Shown: one piece after another, positions 20,877 to 33,552 of the stretch
Layout: the number at the start of each line of letters is the position of its first letter
How positions within the stretch are numbered: the first letter of the stretch is position 1
Assembly: GCF_004664715.2 (NCBI RefSeq)
Contig: NC_051063.1
Coordinates: forward strand, 141,239,819-141,303,818
DNA: 64,000 nucleotides
From: Peromyscus leucopus
Lineage: Eukaryota > Chordata > Mammalia > Rodentia > Cricetidae
Direction of reading: 5' to 3'
Program-made: the position numbers and the translations under genes
The notes under the pieces: generated by a model
Seen by the model: the letters and a program-made list of their open reading frames with translations, nothing else
Told to the model about the DNA's origin: nothing
The model's database searches: none

Positions 20877-22202
20877 AGAATTTTTCCACAATGCAATTTT
20901 CATAATCTTATCCAGGGGGAATCTAAGATATACCTTCCTTAGACCTTAAACTTAGTTCAGATATAGCCTATCACTATATCAATTTGGTGAGCTTGATAGA
21001 CATTGCCTTGAGCTCTGAAGGTTTATCATGCACACAAAATTAGTCCCTGTGCTCCACCCACAAATTAAATCGACTGTCAACTGAGACGTCTACTGTGCAG
21101 CTCCATTATACTCCATCAAACTCCTCCAAACATATTGTTTATCTTTCACTCAGAACTTTTGAACTAGACAATCTTGGGAAAGTTCACAATCTCTCCCTAA
21201 CTAAATTCCCTCATGTATAAAGTGAAGATGGCTTTAATATATAACTTCAAGATTGTCAGAGGGAGAGAAAATAATATTGAAAATGAAGTGGTACCTGGTA
21301 TAGAGTAAGAAAGTGATAAATACCAAGTCTGACAATGCTCCAGGAGGATGGGATCTGAGAGAAAAGGCTTCTCTGCACCCACTCCAAGTGTGCTGAGTGG
21401 CTTCAGCCGACGGCTACTTCCTGAATGTACATCTGCTTTGGAGGACACAGAGCTAAGTGGTCAACGATCACTTCTGTAGGAAAATGAAAGCCTAATGCTC
21501 TCATTCTTTGTCGGTGACCTTTCCTTCAATGACCTCCTTACCCCTCTGTTTCCCACTTAGACCCATTAGCAGGATGTGCTGCAATATGCTGCTTGTCATG
21601 TGTTTCAAAGACACTGTGCTAGGATGCAGGTACACCAGATGGATAGACCTAGTGTGACTAATTATTGTGTATTTGCCTTTAATTATTATCATTTATTACC
21701 AGAGGAAAGACAATAGAGGGTCTCTGACTGAGAAGAAAATGTTGGCGGCAGGGGAGGCTTTCCAGAAACATGACTGAGTGCAGCAGAAAGTTTTCCTTGC
21801 TGGTGACAATGCATTTGCATATGCATAAACATGCCTCATACACATTTGACAAAAAAGACATACAAGTTGATTCTCTTTACTGTTTAATGAAAGTGATTTC
21901 AACACATATCTATAATGTTTAAAATTTTTCAAAAGAATTGTACATAAATATCTACAAGGACCTTCCTAGTAGTTTAGAGAACAATCCTTGGAGCTAATTA
22001 GCCAACAAGTGTGTGATGGCAATTGAAGTGGTGGAGAGTAATACAATCCTAAAAACAAAACAAAAGAAAAAATCCCGAGTTTTAAATAATGTGTATTTCA
22101 GTAAGAATCTCATCAATTTCACTTTGATTGTCTTTTCATTATAAAATAGCATGTATTAATTGGCTCATTATTATCAACTACAATAAAGATAGTTTTAAAA
22201 TT
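20877..22202. other. unique sequence, no gene seen
   Basis: About 1.3 kb of AT-rich sequence with no repeat I recognise. Overlapping minus-strand frames at 21679-21932 are short and in conflicting phases. Confidence 0.5.
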
Positions 22203-22432
22203 ACAAAAGGTTTTTAAAAATTATTTTATTATTTTTAATTATGTGCACATGTGTTTTTGTGCATGTGTCTGCATATGGGCATGTCATGTGTGTAGGGGGC
22301 CCTGGGAAGCCAGAGGCATTGGATCTCCTGGAGCTGGATTTATAGTCAGTTGGGACCTGTCCAACATGTGTGCTGGGAATGGAACTTAGGGCCAATAAAT
22401 GTTCTTAGCCACTAAGTCATCTCTCTAGCTGG
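22203..22432 (-). mobile_element. B3 SINE, reverse strand
   Basis: The A/T-rich tail end is at the left (22203-22240). Further right come GAAGCCAGAGGCATTGGATC, TCCTGGAGCTGGATTTATAG, TGTGCTGGGAATGGAACTTA and TTAGCCACTAAGTCATCTCT, the reverse complement of a B3 head. Nearly full length. Confidence 0.87.
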
Positions 22433-23918
22433 GAAAGGAAAGGTTTCAACCATAAAGACGAAGAACCATTTTATGAATCCACTATATGAGGAACTTCTGG
22501 GGAGACAAGGTTTGTATTTAAGTAAATTTCTATATAAATAAACAGTACACATTATAACAGAATTTGAAACCTACATACTTGGTTTGACATCTTGGCATGC
22601 CCAGGCCATAAAACAACTACAGTTTCTCTGTATGTGCAAGAATACACTGGAAGAAATCTAAAGCAGAAAAATTAGGGTCTGTAATAGCATGAAACTTACA
22701 TTTTGACAAGAGATTGTTTTTTGTTTTTTACCCTCAAAACACCTGTGTTGTTGAGTGTTATTTGGAGAAATAGTAACAATGGGTACCCTCTAACAATGCA
22801 TTTTCAATAAAGTTAATCCTTTCAAAGACCTTGAGTCTGTAGTTTCCCCTTTTTCTAGAACCTAAACAATATGTACAAAAGAATAAGAGGCCACATTTGG
22901 TTGTCTGCATCAGGGAAGTGAAGAGGCTGGTGAAGCCAGAGGGCTGCTTCTGCGCTGAAGCTGAGATGAAATGAAGGGCAGTCAGCCATCATGGAGCCCA
23001 GTGTGTCAGCTGGGTGGGAGGCAGGCGAGCCTGGTTCTGAGAAGGACAGTGTGTCCCTTTGTGCCCACCAATGAGTTATTTTCTAGCCATTTGTGACAGA
23101 TGCTTACGGGGTTTTGTTTGCTTGATTGGCTGTCGCTCAACTCAACATGATTTTCCGCATTCAAGGAATTCTTCCTCTTTCTTTCCTTTATCTCTACAAA
23201 CAGCCTTTTCATAGGAAAGGTAATAATTATAATAAAAAGAAACATCTGTTCCAGAATGTGGACCTCTGATAGAGGATTATGAAACAAATGCTTGCGTCCC
23301 ATTACTCTCTGGCTCTGACCACACTGTAGGAGCCTAGACTTACCTGTGTTTTATGCTTCTGGCCTCTGAGACTGACTTATATCCCAACAACACACTCATC
23401 CCACAGCAGTAGGTACACCTGGATGCTTCCTTCCGCAGACTTTCTTTGAGTCCCTGCTGGTATTTAAATAATCCCATCCCTCCAATGAGGTAGAATCAGC
23501 CATTCTTCCAGGCAGCCCAAATAGTCTTACTGATAGCAGTACACAGAGATGCATGGATTTTTGAAAGCTACCTGTTTTACCTTTCCTATTTCATACATCA
23601 AGGTTAGAATCTTCTAGAACTCAAGAAGTGTCTGTCACCAAGCAGGTGATCAAGTTGATTTCAACACCACATTTGGCTACTGCTGTAATAAAATGGGTAT
23701 AATCCTGTAATTGGTTCACAGCTTGGCTCAGACTCTGCGTTACTATATTAATACTATAGCAGGAAGAGGCACTGTTCTTTGTTCCATATCACTATTAGAA
23801 TATGAAGTTAAACGAAAATACCTGTGTTCAGTCAGTGACTGGCAGTTGTATGAGCTATTATTTCATCCTCTCCTCTCCTTCTGGGATCATACTTACCCAT
23901 CTGTTCACTTGCTGGGTA

Positions 23919-23920
<2 letters not shown>
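22433..23920. other. unique sequence, no gene seen
   Basis: About 1.5 kb without recognisable repeats. A 98-codon minus-strand frame at 23006-23302 has no family signature. Confidence 0.5.

Positions 23921-23970
<50 letters not shown>
23921..23970. repeat. (TATC)n tetranucleotide microsatellite
   Basis: Twelve or so perfect TATC units. Uninterrupted tetranucleotide arrays of this length are usually polymorphic. Confidence 0.97.
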
Positions 23971-23972
<2 letters not shown>

Positions 23973-24095
23973 GCCCATTGATGTCTGAAAAGAGAAAATA
24001 ATATGTATTCCTTATATTATAACATGTATGTGGGGCTGATTAACTCTCCAATTCTTTCCTCACCTTGCATTCACAATTAAGAAGTCTTCAAAGAC

Positions 24096-24258
24096 AGCCA
24101 GGCATTAGTGGTACACGCTTTTAATCCCAGTACTCAGGCAGTCAGATCTCTGAGTTTGTGGCCAGCCTGGTTTACAGAGTGAGTTTCAGGACAGCCAGAG
24201 CTATACAGAGAAACCCTGTGTTGAACCACTTCCCCCCTCCACCACCCCCCCAAAAAAA
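24096..24258 (+). mobile_element. B1 SINE, forward strand
   Basis: GCCAGGCATTAGTGGTACAC, GCTTTTAATCCCAGTACTCA, GTGGCCAGCCTGGTTTACAG and GCTATACAGAGAAACCCTGT follow B1 order. The tail has become a C-rich then A-rich stretch (24230-24258). Moderately diverged, with no clear target duplication. Confidence 0.9.
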
Positions 24259-25937
24259 GAAATCTCCACAATCATTTATCAGTATAGAAATCTCTGCTAC
24301 AGGCTTTATACAAAAAGACCCACAATGATGGTAGGTTTTATAAGTGAAGACCTAAGACACTGGATCGTTTTGCTGTCATTGGAGTAAAATTTAACCCCTT
24401 TGGCGAATACGGAATGGCAAGGTTCCTGGAGCCATGGAACATCAGTTGAAGAGGTGAGCGTGTTTCCTCTTCTCCTATTTAGCTCCCTGACCACGGGTAA
24501 GTCATTAAAGTCCACCTGAATCATCCATCTGCTATGGAAACTTATTGGTGACAGGGTAGGAAAGACGGCATGCTGTGCTACGTAACTGAAAAAAAAAAAA
24601 AATGACATTCCTCGGACTCCAAATTCTACCATGGAGTTTCCTTGATGGACAGCCTTAGAGGACAAGTTAGAGCAGCCAGAGACTGGGCCTCAGACTCTCA
24701 TGCTGGCTTCCCTGGCAACTCCACTTCTGTGCTGTACAGGATATGAGATTATATAGACTACTGGAGGCTTAATTAAAAGTTTTCTTTAAAAAAAAAAATT
24801 GAAAACCAGTGGGTCCAATGACCTCTAAATTTCTCTCCAGACCTTTAACGCTCCTGCAATGTAATCCTGCTAAAAAAAATAAATAAAGAGCCCACGTTAC
24901 CCAGTCCATCTACTGACATATAGCCCTGTGATTTCTTCCTCCCAAGGGATAAGTGAAGAAGTAAACCTGTTCCATACACTCTTGGATAAATTTTCATTTG
25001 TATTCCATTTAACAACTCACTTTGTGTAGTAATGAGAGATACGAGGGTCATCAAAAGAAATTCTTTTATCTTGGAAGAGATAGAAGCAGGGGTATAAGCC
25101 AATCCTGTGGGCTGGAAGCCTCACTGTAGCACACATCTGTGCTACATCGTGTACGTCTGAACATCCTCCTAAGTAACAGAGGGTTTCATAGAAATCCAAA
25201 CAAAACTCAGTGGGTTGCTGCCAGTCCCCTTGTGGGAACCCCTAATACTCTCACTTTTGAAACATTGATTTTCCTTGAATGATGATCCCGGGGAATCATG
25301 CACTTCCCATGGCTTCTGTACTGTTAGTGAACGAGTAGAAACTCTGTTCCTGGGTCTTTGTTTTCCAATAATAATAGCTAGGACTAAATCTAGAGCAGTG
25401 CACAGGGGAATGAGTTCACAAACACCCTCATCAAATGGGCTGAGGCCACACTCAGCCACTGGACACGGAGGCTTACTTGTTTGTGATTAGACAAATACCC
25501 ACCTACTCCTAAGCAAAGGTGAACTCAAAAACATGGTGCTAACAGTCTGTTAACCAGTCATTAGAAGTGTTCAGAGGGGGGTATTTGTCATTATTCTCTC
25601 CCTCTCCAGCCATTTAATACTGAACCAGGATGAGTGGGAGGGCTCAGTGAGAGGTAGTGCAATAGCACTTGATAGATGAGTGATGCTGACATCAAAGCTG
25701 GAAATAGAAAACCACACACCATTGAAAGTCCAATCCATGCAGAACACCCATTTATTTATTTCTACAGCAGATGTTGACTGAGGGCCTACCAAGCACTAGT
25801 TGCTCTTTATGCCTTGGATCAAATGAGAGTTTTCTCCTCTATCTCTAAACTCTTCCATGGATATGAAACACAAGCAGAATAGAAAAGTTATCAATGTTTC
25901 TGAAAGGTGTTCCCATCAAATTAATCAGCATGATTTT
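24259..25937. other. unique sequence, no gene seen
   Basis: About 1.7 kb without a repeat I can name, apart from A runs near 24589-24602 and 24788-24798. Minus-strand frames of 119 codons (24306-24665) and 96 codons (25169-25459) lack domains. Confidence 0.5.
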
Positions 25938-25978
<41 letters not shown>

Positions 25979-25991
25979 TACACACACATTT

Positions 25992-26026
<35 letters not shown>

Positions 26027-26042
26027 CTGTGTGTGTGTGTGT
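25938..26042. repeat. compound (TA)n-(CA)-(TA)-(TG)n microsatellite
   Basis: A TA run (25940-25974), a short CA stretch, a second TA stretch and a TG run with one TCTG interruption (26000-26042). Reading frames of 65 and 71 codons across it on both strands are repeat artefacts. Confidence 0.95.
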
Positions 26043-26544
26043 TTGAATACCTAGGACCAAACTCCAAATGGCCTCTCATGTCCAAGGGTCTTCACATTGA
26101 TCACTATGTACTGCTGATGATGCTGAAGCTGTTTGTTCCGTAAAGAAATTGAGCATCTGTTATGTCTTAACATCCAAGACTTTCAATAATGTGGTCCCAG
26201 CCAGATGTTACACCCAGTATCCATTAGCATGCATTTAAATAGGAGAGATGATAATTTGTGAATAAAATAAATTTTAATGGATTTTACAAGTTACTGAACA
26301 TTAAATGACCATACATTTCAGAGGCCAATGAGAATGACTTTAAACATGGAAGATGTTTGGATGAAAGAATGAGCCTTAATATAATTCCTTGACAATTTAG
26401 ACTATTCACGTATAGACTGATTAATGAATGCATTGATACCCACTAGATGCTTACTGAGATCCTACCTGAAGGGGAACCTCAGGTAAAGAATCAGATAAGC
26501 AAGACTGGATAAAGTTAGTCCTGCTTCTATGATTACTTCCATTC
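26043..26544. other. unique sequence, no gene seen
   Basis: No repeat or exon recognised. Confidence 0.5.
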
Positions 26545-26703
26545 TGTTTTGTTTGTTTGTTTGTTTGTTTTTGTTTTTTGTTTTTTCGAGACAGGGTTTC
26601 TCTGTGTAGCTTTGCGCCTTTCCTGGAACTCACTTGGTAGTCCAGGCTGGCCTCGGACTCACAATGATCCACCTGGCTCTGTCTCCCGAGTGCTGGGATT
26701 AAA
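26545..26703 (-). mobile_element. B1 SINE, reverse strand, 5' truncated
   Basis: A (TTTG)n-rich tail (26545-26585) precedes CGAGACAGGGTTTCTCTGTG, TAGCTTTGCGCCTTTCC, CCAGGCTGGCCTCGGACTC and CGAGTGCTGGGATTAAAGA. The TTTGCGCCTTTCC block is the same cricetid-type variant as in the 27.15-kb and 57.74-kb copies. The last 20 or so bases of the consensus 5' end are missing at 26703. Confidence 0.93.
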
Positions 26704-27137
26704 GACTTCCAAACTATCATGAATTCATGTTATGAATGTTTTTGTTTCCTAGGTACAAAGTGCGTTGGAAGTACACAGTAAGGGAAAGTTACTTTGCAGG
26801 AGGAGTAGGCATGATCCACAGAAGTATTGGTGTTACAATGGACTTGATGTGTATTGAAACTTCAAATTTGAGTACTCACATTATCTGAAATGAACAAAAT
26901 AACCAACCACAGAAGAGAAAAATGAATGGATGTCACTTGACACTACCTGCTCCTGAGTTTAGGATTAAAGCCACCTTAGCAGCTAACTTCCAAGTCCTTA
27001 TTTTTTCATCAGAACTTCATCCATGTGGACCCACCTTGAATTTTGGTAATATCAAATGATCCTAGGCACACCATGAAAAAAAAAAACACAGGCAAAAGAC
27101 TGATCCCAATCTCAAGCCATGAAGATATGGAGAAGAT
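26704..27137. other. unique sequence between two B1 copies
   Basis: No repeat or gene recognised. Confidence 0.5.
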
Positions 27138-27327
27138 AGAAAGGAAATTTAGACGCCGGGCGTTGGTGGCGCACGCCTTTAATCCCAGCACTCGGGAGGC
27201 AGAGCCAGGCGGATCTCTGTGAGTTCGAGGCCAGCCTGGGCTACCAAGTGAGCTCCAGGAAAGGCGCAAAGCTACACAGAGAAACCCTGTCTCGAAAAAC
27301 CAAAAAAAAAAAAAGAAAGGAAATTTA
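27138..27327 (+). mobile_element. young B1 SINE with perfect 14-bp target duplication
   Basis: The element (about 27153-27313) begins GCCGGGCGTTGGTGGCGCAC, retains CpGs and the block AAAGGCGCAAAGCTACACAG, and ends in an A12 tail. It is flanked by identical AGAAAGGAAATTTA copies (27138-27151 and 27314-27327). Retained CpGs, the perfect duplication and the long tail make it one of the youngest insertions in the window. The AAAGGCGCAAAGC variant is why I favour a neotomine-like cricetid source. Confidence 0.97.
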
Positions 27328-27719
27328 TAACACCAGGTTGAGAACCTGCAGGAAGAGCCCCCCCAAGTACGGGAAGATATTAACTCTGAACAAATTGATG
27401 AACAGGACATGGTGAGATGACTACCTCATCCTGCAAATGAGAAAATGGAACCTTGGAATGAGACTGACAAGACAACTTCAGATTAGAATGACGGTCATGG
27501 CTGAGGTTAGAACCATGATCAGGGCACTCTACTTTAAATCTGGCACAAGCCCATTTCTGTAGTTATTATTATGTGTTCTTCCAATAAACCACCTTGAATA
27601 ATATATCACTCAAAATGCAGTCTTGCATTAGAATATACATATGTGTATGTCTGTCTACAAAGTATGTAGATACAAAGCATTCTAGGAGGGAGGGCCTTGT
27701 GTAAAATTTATCCTTGAGA
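27328..27719. other. unique sequence, no gene seen
   Basis: No repeat or gene recognised. Confidence 0.5.
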
Positions 27720-27800
27720 TCAAGAATACATCTCAGGGGTACAGTACTTGTTTAGCTTCTGTGAGACCTTAAGTTCAATCTCCAGGACTTCAAAGAAACA
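27720..27800 (+). mobile_element. ID SINE, forward strand
   Basis: GAATACATCTCAGGGGTACA, GTACTTGTTTAGCTTCTGTG, TAAGTTCAATCTCCAGGACT and a short CAAAGAAACAAACAA tail follow the ID consensus order (A box, CTAGC block, B box, tail). Diverged by roughly one base in four. Confidence 0.65.
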
Positions 27801-28261
27801 AACAATACTTATCCTAGAAAATATACATGGTAAAAGGGATGAAAATCTCAAATTTTAAGCTATCTGAATTCTGTACTGTATATTTGCCTACACTTACATA
27901 TGTATGATCTGTTTTTCATAATTTCACATAATGATTAAAAATAAACACATAAATGAGAACTTTAGGAAGACAAATTTCTTCCTGAATTATCCAGAATTTT
28001 GAATTTTACTACATCCCCCTTAAAAACTTTGAAGTCAGTTCAACTAAATCATTCATATTCTGCACTATCTTAGACATACATATTCATTTGTGTACATGAA
28101 TGTATATATATATATATATGTGTGTGTGTGCATTCTGTACATATACATATATGTGTTTATATAATACACACAGGCCTAGTTTTTCTTCTCCAGTTCTCTC
28201 TATGAATGTTCACCTGAGTTTTTCTTGACTTTTCCACAGCAATTAGACACTCCATATGAAA
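27801..28261. other. unique sequence with a short TA/TG tract
   Basis: Contains an interrupted TA/TG stretch at about 28104-28130. Nothing else is recognised. Confidence 0.5.
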
Positions 28262-28269
28262 AAGAATTT

Positions 28270-28948
28270 ATCAGCTTTTTCTTTAATTAAATGTTTTTTC
28301 TTTTCCTTTTACAAACTAACCACAGTCACCCCTCCATCCCCTTTTCCTGCTCTCCTCTCTCCTTCCCCTCACCCTGCCCCCATCCACTCCTCAGAGAGAG
28401 TAAGGCCTTCCATGGAGAGTCAACAAAGTCTGGCATATCAAGTTGTGGCAGGACCAAGTCCCTCACCCCTGTATCAAGGCTGAGCAAGGTATCCTTCCAT
28501 GGGGAATGGGCTCTGCAAAGCCAGTTCATACACTAGGAATAAATCCTGGTCCCACTGCCAATGGCCCCACAAACTGCCCAACAAGGACATTGCACAACTA
28601 TGTTGATAGCAGCATTATTCATAATAGCCAGAACCTGGAAACAACTTAGATGCCTCTCAACCAAAGAATGGATAAAGAAAATGTGGTACATTTACACAGT
28701 GGAGGAAAAAAACAATGACATCATGAAATTTGCTGGCAAATGGATGGAACTAGAAAAACTATGCTGAGTGAGGTAACCCAGACCCAAAAAGACAAACACA
28801 GTATGTAGTCACTCATAAATGGATATTAGACATAAAGGGAAGGATAACCAGGCTACAATCCACAACCCTAGAGAAGTTGGGCAACAAGGAGGACCCTAAG
28901 AGAGACATGCATGGATTCCCCTAAGAAGAGGAAAGAGATAAGAACTCA
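28270..28948 (-). mobile_element. LINE-1 3' fragment with 5' inversion (twin-primed)
   Basis: Left part (about 28278-28595) is LINE-1 3'UTR in reverse orientation, starting with a T-rich stretch (the tail) and containing TCAACAAAGTCTGGCATATC and GGCTGAGCAAGGTATCC. Right part (about 28596-28948) is in forward orientation and covers the end of ORF2 (short frame at 28561-28767 with a WIKKMWYIYT motif and IMKFAGKWMELE) and the start of the 3'UTR. In LINE-1 the right part lies upstream of the left part, so this is a minus-strand insertion whose 5' portion is inverted, as expected from twin priming. Several hundred bases between the parts are absent. Flanks TTTTCTTTAATTAAA (about 28277) and TTTTCTTAATCAAA (28953) may be a decayed duplication. 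Confidence 0.85.
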
Positions 28949-30321
28949 GTTGTTTTCTTAATCAAAGTAAACTGATGATGCTCTTTCCTGATCTTGACTA
29001 GATGGAATTTATTTTGTCTAAATGGACCATCATTTTGTATTCTCATGTCTAGGCTTTATAGTATCAGCATAGAGAATTTATCAAATAAACCTACATAAAC
29101 TTCACTTTTCCAATGAAGAAATTTTAAAAATATGGTTAATGTCTTAATACTGAGGGGGGAAATGGTATATGGTTTGCTTATTTGGTCATATCAACACTTG
29201 TGTTTTGAGGGTGGTGAGTCTTTCTGAACATTTTCATGTCAGGGGCAGGCTTCTTTGGAATCTGAATAGAAGCTTCCTGAAAATATTATTTTTGGAAAAC
29301 TGGTACTAATTGAAAGTCAACAGCAATAATGTGAGACTGTCATCAGAAGCACAAAGTGATAGGAATGAGCAAGGTTTAGAAAACTGAGCCAAAGCATCTG
29401 GAGTCCTTCTCAGTGTGTGGGAACCGCCCCCCCCCCACACACACACCATCTGAGGGCCAGCAGTGCTGCCTTGGAAGACATTGTAGAATCATCCTTGTCT
29501 GCGCAATGCTTTTAACTGTGCTGTCCATCATCTTGCTTCTTAATTGCAGTCTTTATTATTATTAATTCAAGCTGCGACACATTTTTCCATCTTGATTTTG
29601 CAGAAAAAAAAATATTTAAAGACAACTTGATGCTTAAATCTTTTTGGATGCCATCCCAGATACAGAAGGTATGGATTTGCAGCATTGAAATTCAGCCTAT
29701 GAATATAGAAGAGGAACTAAGCACGTTTCTTGGTGTGATGTGATCCAGGTACAGAAGGAAGAAGGGAAAAGGTGACTGCAATGATCTTGAGAATAAAGGA
29801 TACATTTTTCTGCAAACCAGTGTTCCTAGTCCCAGTCACTAAGAACACAGAAAGATGTAAGTGACAAAGAAAAAAGGAGGAGGACAGGATATGGTCAACT
29901 GTAGCTCCATAAGGTCATGACATCTAGGAGGTTTCTTATGCATTACTTTGTGTGTTTTCTTGGTATGTGAAGAGCTGAAGGGAGAGTCTTTCCATCAAGA
30001 ACAGTCAGTATTAGGAACTGGGTACTGAATTGATTATAGCAAATCAAGAGGCTTCCTGTGAGCAGAGCTCATAGCTGCTAACGGACACTGGTAGGAGTTG
30101 AGGTTGCAGAAACTAGTGAGTGAAGGTCCTGATGAGCAATGGTGAAATTTCTCAGCATTGCCTTGTGGATATAAGATACTGGTTGAAGTAGGAACCTTGA
30201 AGTCTGTACACAGACTGCCCAAACACAATAAAACAGTAGTCTTTCAGGCCACACCCACTTTCTTCACACCTTGAGCTGTTTTCCCATTATCCCAAGAGAA
30301 GAAAGATTTCTGCAGTCAGTG
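28949..30321. other. unique sequence, no gene seen
   Basis: About 1.4 kb without a named repeat. A C11-(AC)n tract lies at 29426-29447. No coding evidence. Confidence 0.5.
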
Positions 30322-30437
30322 GAGCTGGTGTAGTGATACACCTCTTTAATCCTAGCATTTGGGAAACTAAGAAGAAAGAATCGTGGGTTTCAGGACAGCC
30401 TGGGCTACATAAAGAGACCCTGTTTTAAAATGTGCCT
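30322..30437 (+). mobile_element. old B1-type SINE, forward strand
   Basis: GAGCTGGTGTAGTGATACAC, CTCTTTAATCCTAGCATTTG, TTTCAGGACAGCCTGGGCTA and CATAAAGAGACCCTGTTTTA follow B1 order with heavy divergence. Confidence 0.8.
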
Positions 30438-33400
30438 ATGTACATGTACACACAAAATTTCAATTGGCCTTAGAGTTATTCAGCAAAGTACAAAAAAGCA
30501 AGAGAGCTACGGAATTAGATTATAAAGCAAAAGAAAAAATGTAGCTATGATTTTTAAATAAATGCCCTTCACTCAGGGTAGACATTTTAAGCTATAACCA
30601 AGATAAAGCTGCTGTTGGTGAAACCCCCTTAGCCGTTTTCAAACAATGTGTACACTTACAGGAAACAACAGGCTGCCAGCTTGCATTAGAGTGCCTACTG
30701 CAGGAACTGGAAATTGGAATATAATTGCAAATGTACAATTTCAAACACTCTAGTAATCACCCTATCATCAAGTAGGAGGTGACAGGATACCTTCCCAAGA
30801 CACCAAATCTGAACACTGGATCTGGGATTCCAGACCTAGGGGGATTCTAGGGAGCAGCAAGGAAAGAGAGACATAAATGGATGGGAATGTTGATGTAGAT
30901 GTTCCTGCTTCCTGCTTCCTGCTTCCAAACGAAATGCCTTGTATATGAAATAAACTAAAATCTCATAGTTAATCAGATGTTAGAGGTTTCTTTTCCTCCC
31001 TAAGCATGCAAATGCAACTTTGACAGCATTGCTGACTCTTCCTCTCGGTGTTTTATAGGTAATGTTTGACACCTGTGACTTTGGAAGCCAGGGGAGGAGA
31101 CAGTATGATAGCTCCAGCAGATACCTTCTGACTCAGTTGTCAACTTGAAATGATTACATCTTCTTTGAAAACAGCTATGTTAACAGAAAATGCCTTGGTG
31201 GCCACTTGGTAGATCCTATGTGATCACAGGCTATAGCTGTGATGCTCAGGGCAGGCTCTTACCAAAAGTATAAGTCTACATGTTACCAATGCAGCTTCTG
31301 AACAGCCAATTCCTATGCAGTATTTGTTGACTGATTAAAAAACAAGAGTGCAGATTTTGTAAATTTGTTTGTATCCACTTCACAATTTCCATGGAAGATT
31401 TATTGATATTGCCCAGAAATACAAAAATGTTTCTCTTCTGCTGTTACCTGGCACACATAACTCAGTGTGAACCTTGATGAATCCACCTTCAATAAATCAA
31501 TAAAGAACTGTCAGTATGCTTTATATCTCTGCAAGGGCTGGTACAAAGGAAGCGTGGAGGAGAGAAAGGAGCGAGTTTGAGACACCCGCTAATGTGGCAG
31601 CAATGAGAATCTGCCTGCATCTTCACCCAAGAAAACTTGGGCGTGTTGGTTGTCCCCAATCTCCCCCTTCTGTAGGAGCAGAACAGAGGCGGTCTGGTGA
31701 GAAAAATCAGGCTTGTGGGTGCTGCCAACTTCTATGTGACTGGGGAAAGCCACCTCAACTTAGAATTTAGAACGTTTTCCAAGATCTCTCAACTCCCAGG
31801 CTCCCCTTTGATCCTTAACAGGGGTATTGGTGGTTCAGTTTCCTTTGACCTTTGGGGTTTCCTGGTCTGGAGTTCAGGAAGAAAAAAGACATTTGGACAT
31901 GGGGGCTGTTTTATTGCTCAGTGAGATGGTGCTGGGTGCCTGGGGGCTTGGTTTGATGTTTAGATGAGGTGCTGTGCAGAGGTTAACTGGTGTCCTCTGC
32001 TTGGAAAGTTCTAGGCCAGGGACTCAGACCTCTTGGTTCTGTTGTTTTGATATAAACCTGAGGCTGAAGTGACCTCAGCTCCCAAGGCTTGAGTCTTACT
32101 CACAATCAAAGCAAGGGGCCTGCTTTTCTTTGTTCTGGTGCCCACCCTCAGTGATAGCTCTCGGAGGGGGCTGCCTCCAGTCAACAAATGCAGGCAGCAT
32201 GCCTCTGCTCAGAACTCTGGGAAGCTTGCCTTGTTTTCTGAAAACCCCCTCTTTATTTTCTCTCCAATTAGTTTTATGTGTCTATTTATTTTTCTCAACA
32301 AGTTCATAATTTCATTTCTTTTTTTTGTTGTTTGTATTCCCTGTTTCCACCCAAACCCTGCAGCGTTCTCTACTCTGAAAATCTGCTTGCCTTTTAAATC
32401 CATCTGTATTGAATTATTTATAGTTTTGATAAAGTCCTGTTTTGTCTGATGTTTATTTTCTTTAACAACAAGAAACTTGAGTGAACTTTTTCAAAAGACT
32501 TCCCCCCAAAAAAAAAGAGATTTTGATTTTTCATAAGTGCTAGGCAACCCTGGCCAAAATGCACAAAGCCACCGTTGGGTGCCCTTTCCTTTGTGATCTG
32601 GGTTTCCACCCCACTATTAAACAATCTTTCATCTAAACGTGTTGTGGGGAGAGGGAAAGAAAACATCTTCTGAGCATGGATTCTGTCCAGAACACAATTC
32701 CACACCTCTCTCCACTACCCAATCCCTCTGACTCCTTAGCTTCTGCTATGGGTGATGTTCCCTGCAGCCTTGAGTCACATTCTGCACTGCGATTGGTTGA
32801 CACCTTCATGTGACACCGATGCTCACCCAATTACTTGTTCATTTGTGCTTTGCTCTCTGTGAAAGCCGCTGAACTCTGAATGCTTGCTAACCTAGTTTAC
32901 TTGATTTCAGTGGACCTCTCCTCTTCCTGTGTAGTTAGCCTCTCCTGTCACTCATTCACCAATGACTGATCATTTGGGCCTGGACATCTTTCACCCTCGT
33001 GTCCCTTCTAGCCAATATCCTTACACTTCTGTTGCTTGATGCTGCTCTACCTTCTGCATTCAATTCATGAATTCATTTGGATGGTGGAGTTTTTCCTTTG
33101 GGGGTGAGAGACAGACAGATGGACAGAGAGATGGAGACACAGAGAGAGACAGAGACAGAAAGAGATATATTGATTACCTTGGATGAGCAAAGCACACATT
33201 GCACTCATGCACACTCATGACTGCTGGATATGTCTACACACAGGAAGTCCTAAAACAGTGCAGGTGGCCAATATTGGAAAGTGACCCAAGGGAGAGAAAA
33301 ATGACCAGATTAAGTGGTAAGTTAGAAAGTATAGTTAGCTCTTCTTATTGGAGTAACTTAGAATATGAAAGCAGGAAAAAGAAAAGCAAGCTTCCTATGG

Positions 33401-33493
33401 AAAGAGTTCATAGTATATATGTTTCTTTTTTTAAATTTAGGTAGGTGAAAAATTAAAGTTTTATTTCTTCACCTTCTCTTTTATTTTCTCTTT

Positions 33494-33498
<5 letters not shown>
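30438..33498. other. 3-kb repeat-poor interval, no gene seen
   Basis: Only small simple repeats are present: a TTCCTGC heptamer three times (30904-30927), an A9 run after C6 (about 32504-32518) and a GAGACA-rich stretch (33100-33170). Reading frames reach 103 codons (32138-32449) with no domain. No transposon family is recognised. Confidence 0.5.
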
Positions 33499-33541
<43 letters not shown>

Positions 33542-33552
33542 ACACACACACA
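33499..33552. repeat. (TG)n followed by short (CA)n
   Basis: About 19 TG units, a TACTT spacer and six CA units. The two arms are complementary and could fold into a hairpin. Confidence 0.95.

Noticed and set aside
23921..23970. Short regularly spaced repeats that could suggest a CRISPR array
   Set aside because: A 4-bp microsatellite without spacers, in a rodent genome; no CRISPR array is present anywhere in the window.
24306..24665. 119-codon minus-strand frame
   Set aside because: Includes a poly-T-encoded phenylalanine run and no domain.
27009..27410. 133-codon minus-strand frame
   Set aside because: Most of it is the antisense of the young B1 at 27153-27313; it is a SINE-derived frame, not a gene.
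28561..28767. 68-codon frame with recognisable LINE-1 ORF2 C-terminal motifs
   Set aside because: Real homology to LINE-1, but only a fragment inside a rearranged, dead insertion; annotated as part of the mobile element, not as a gene.
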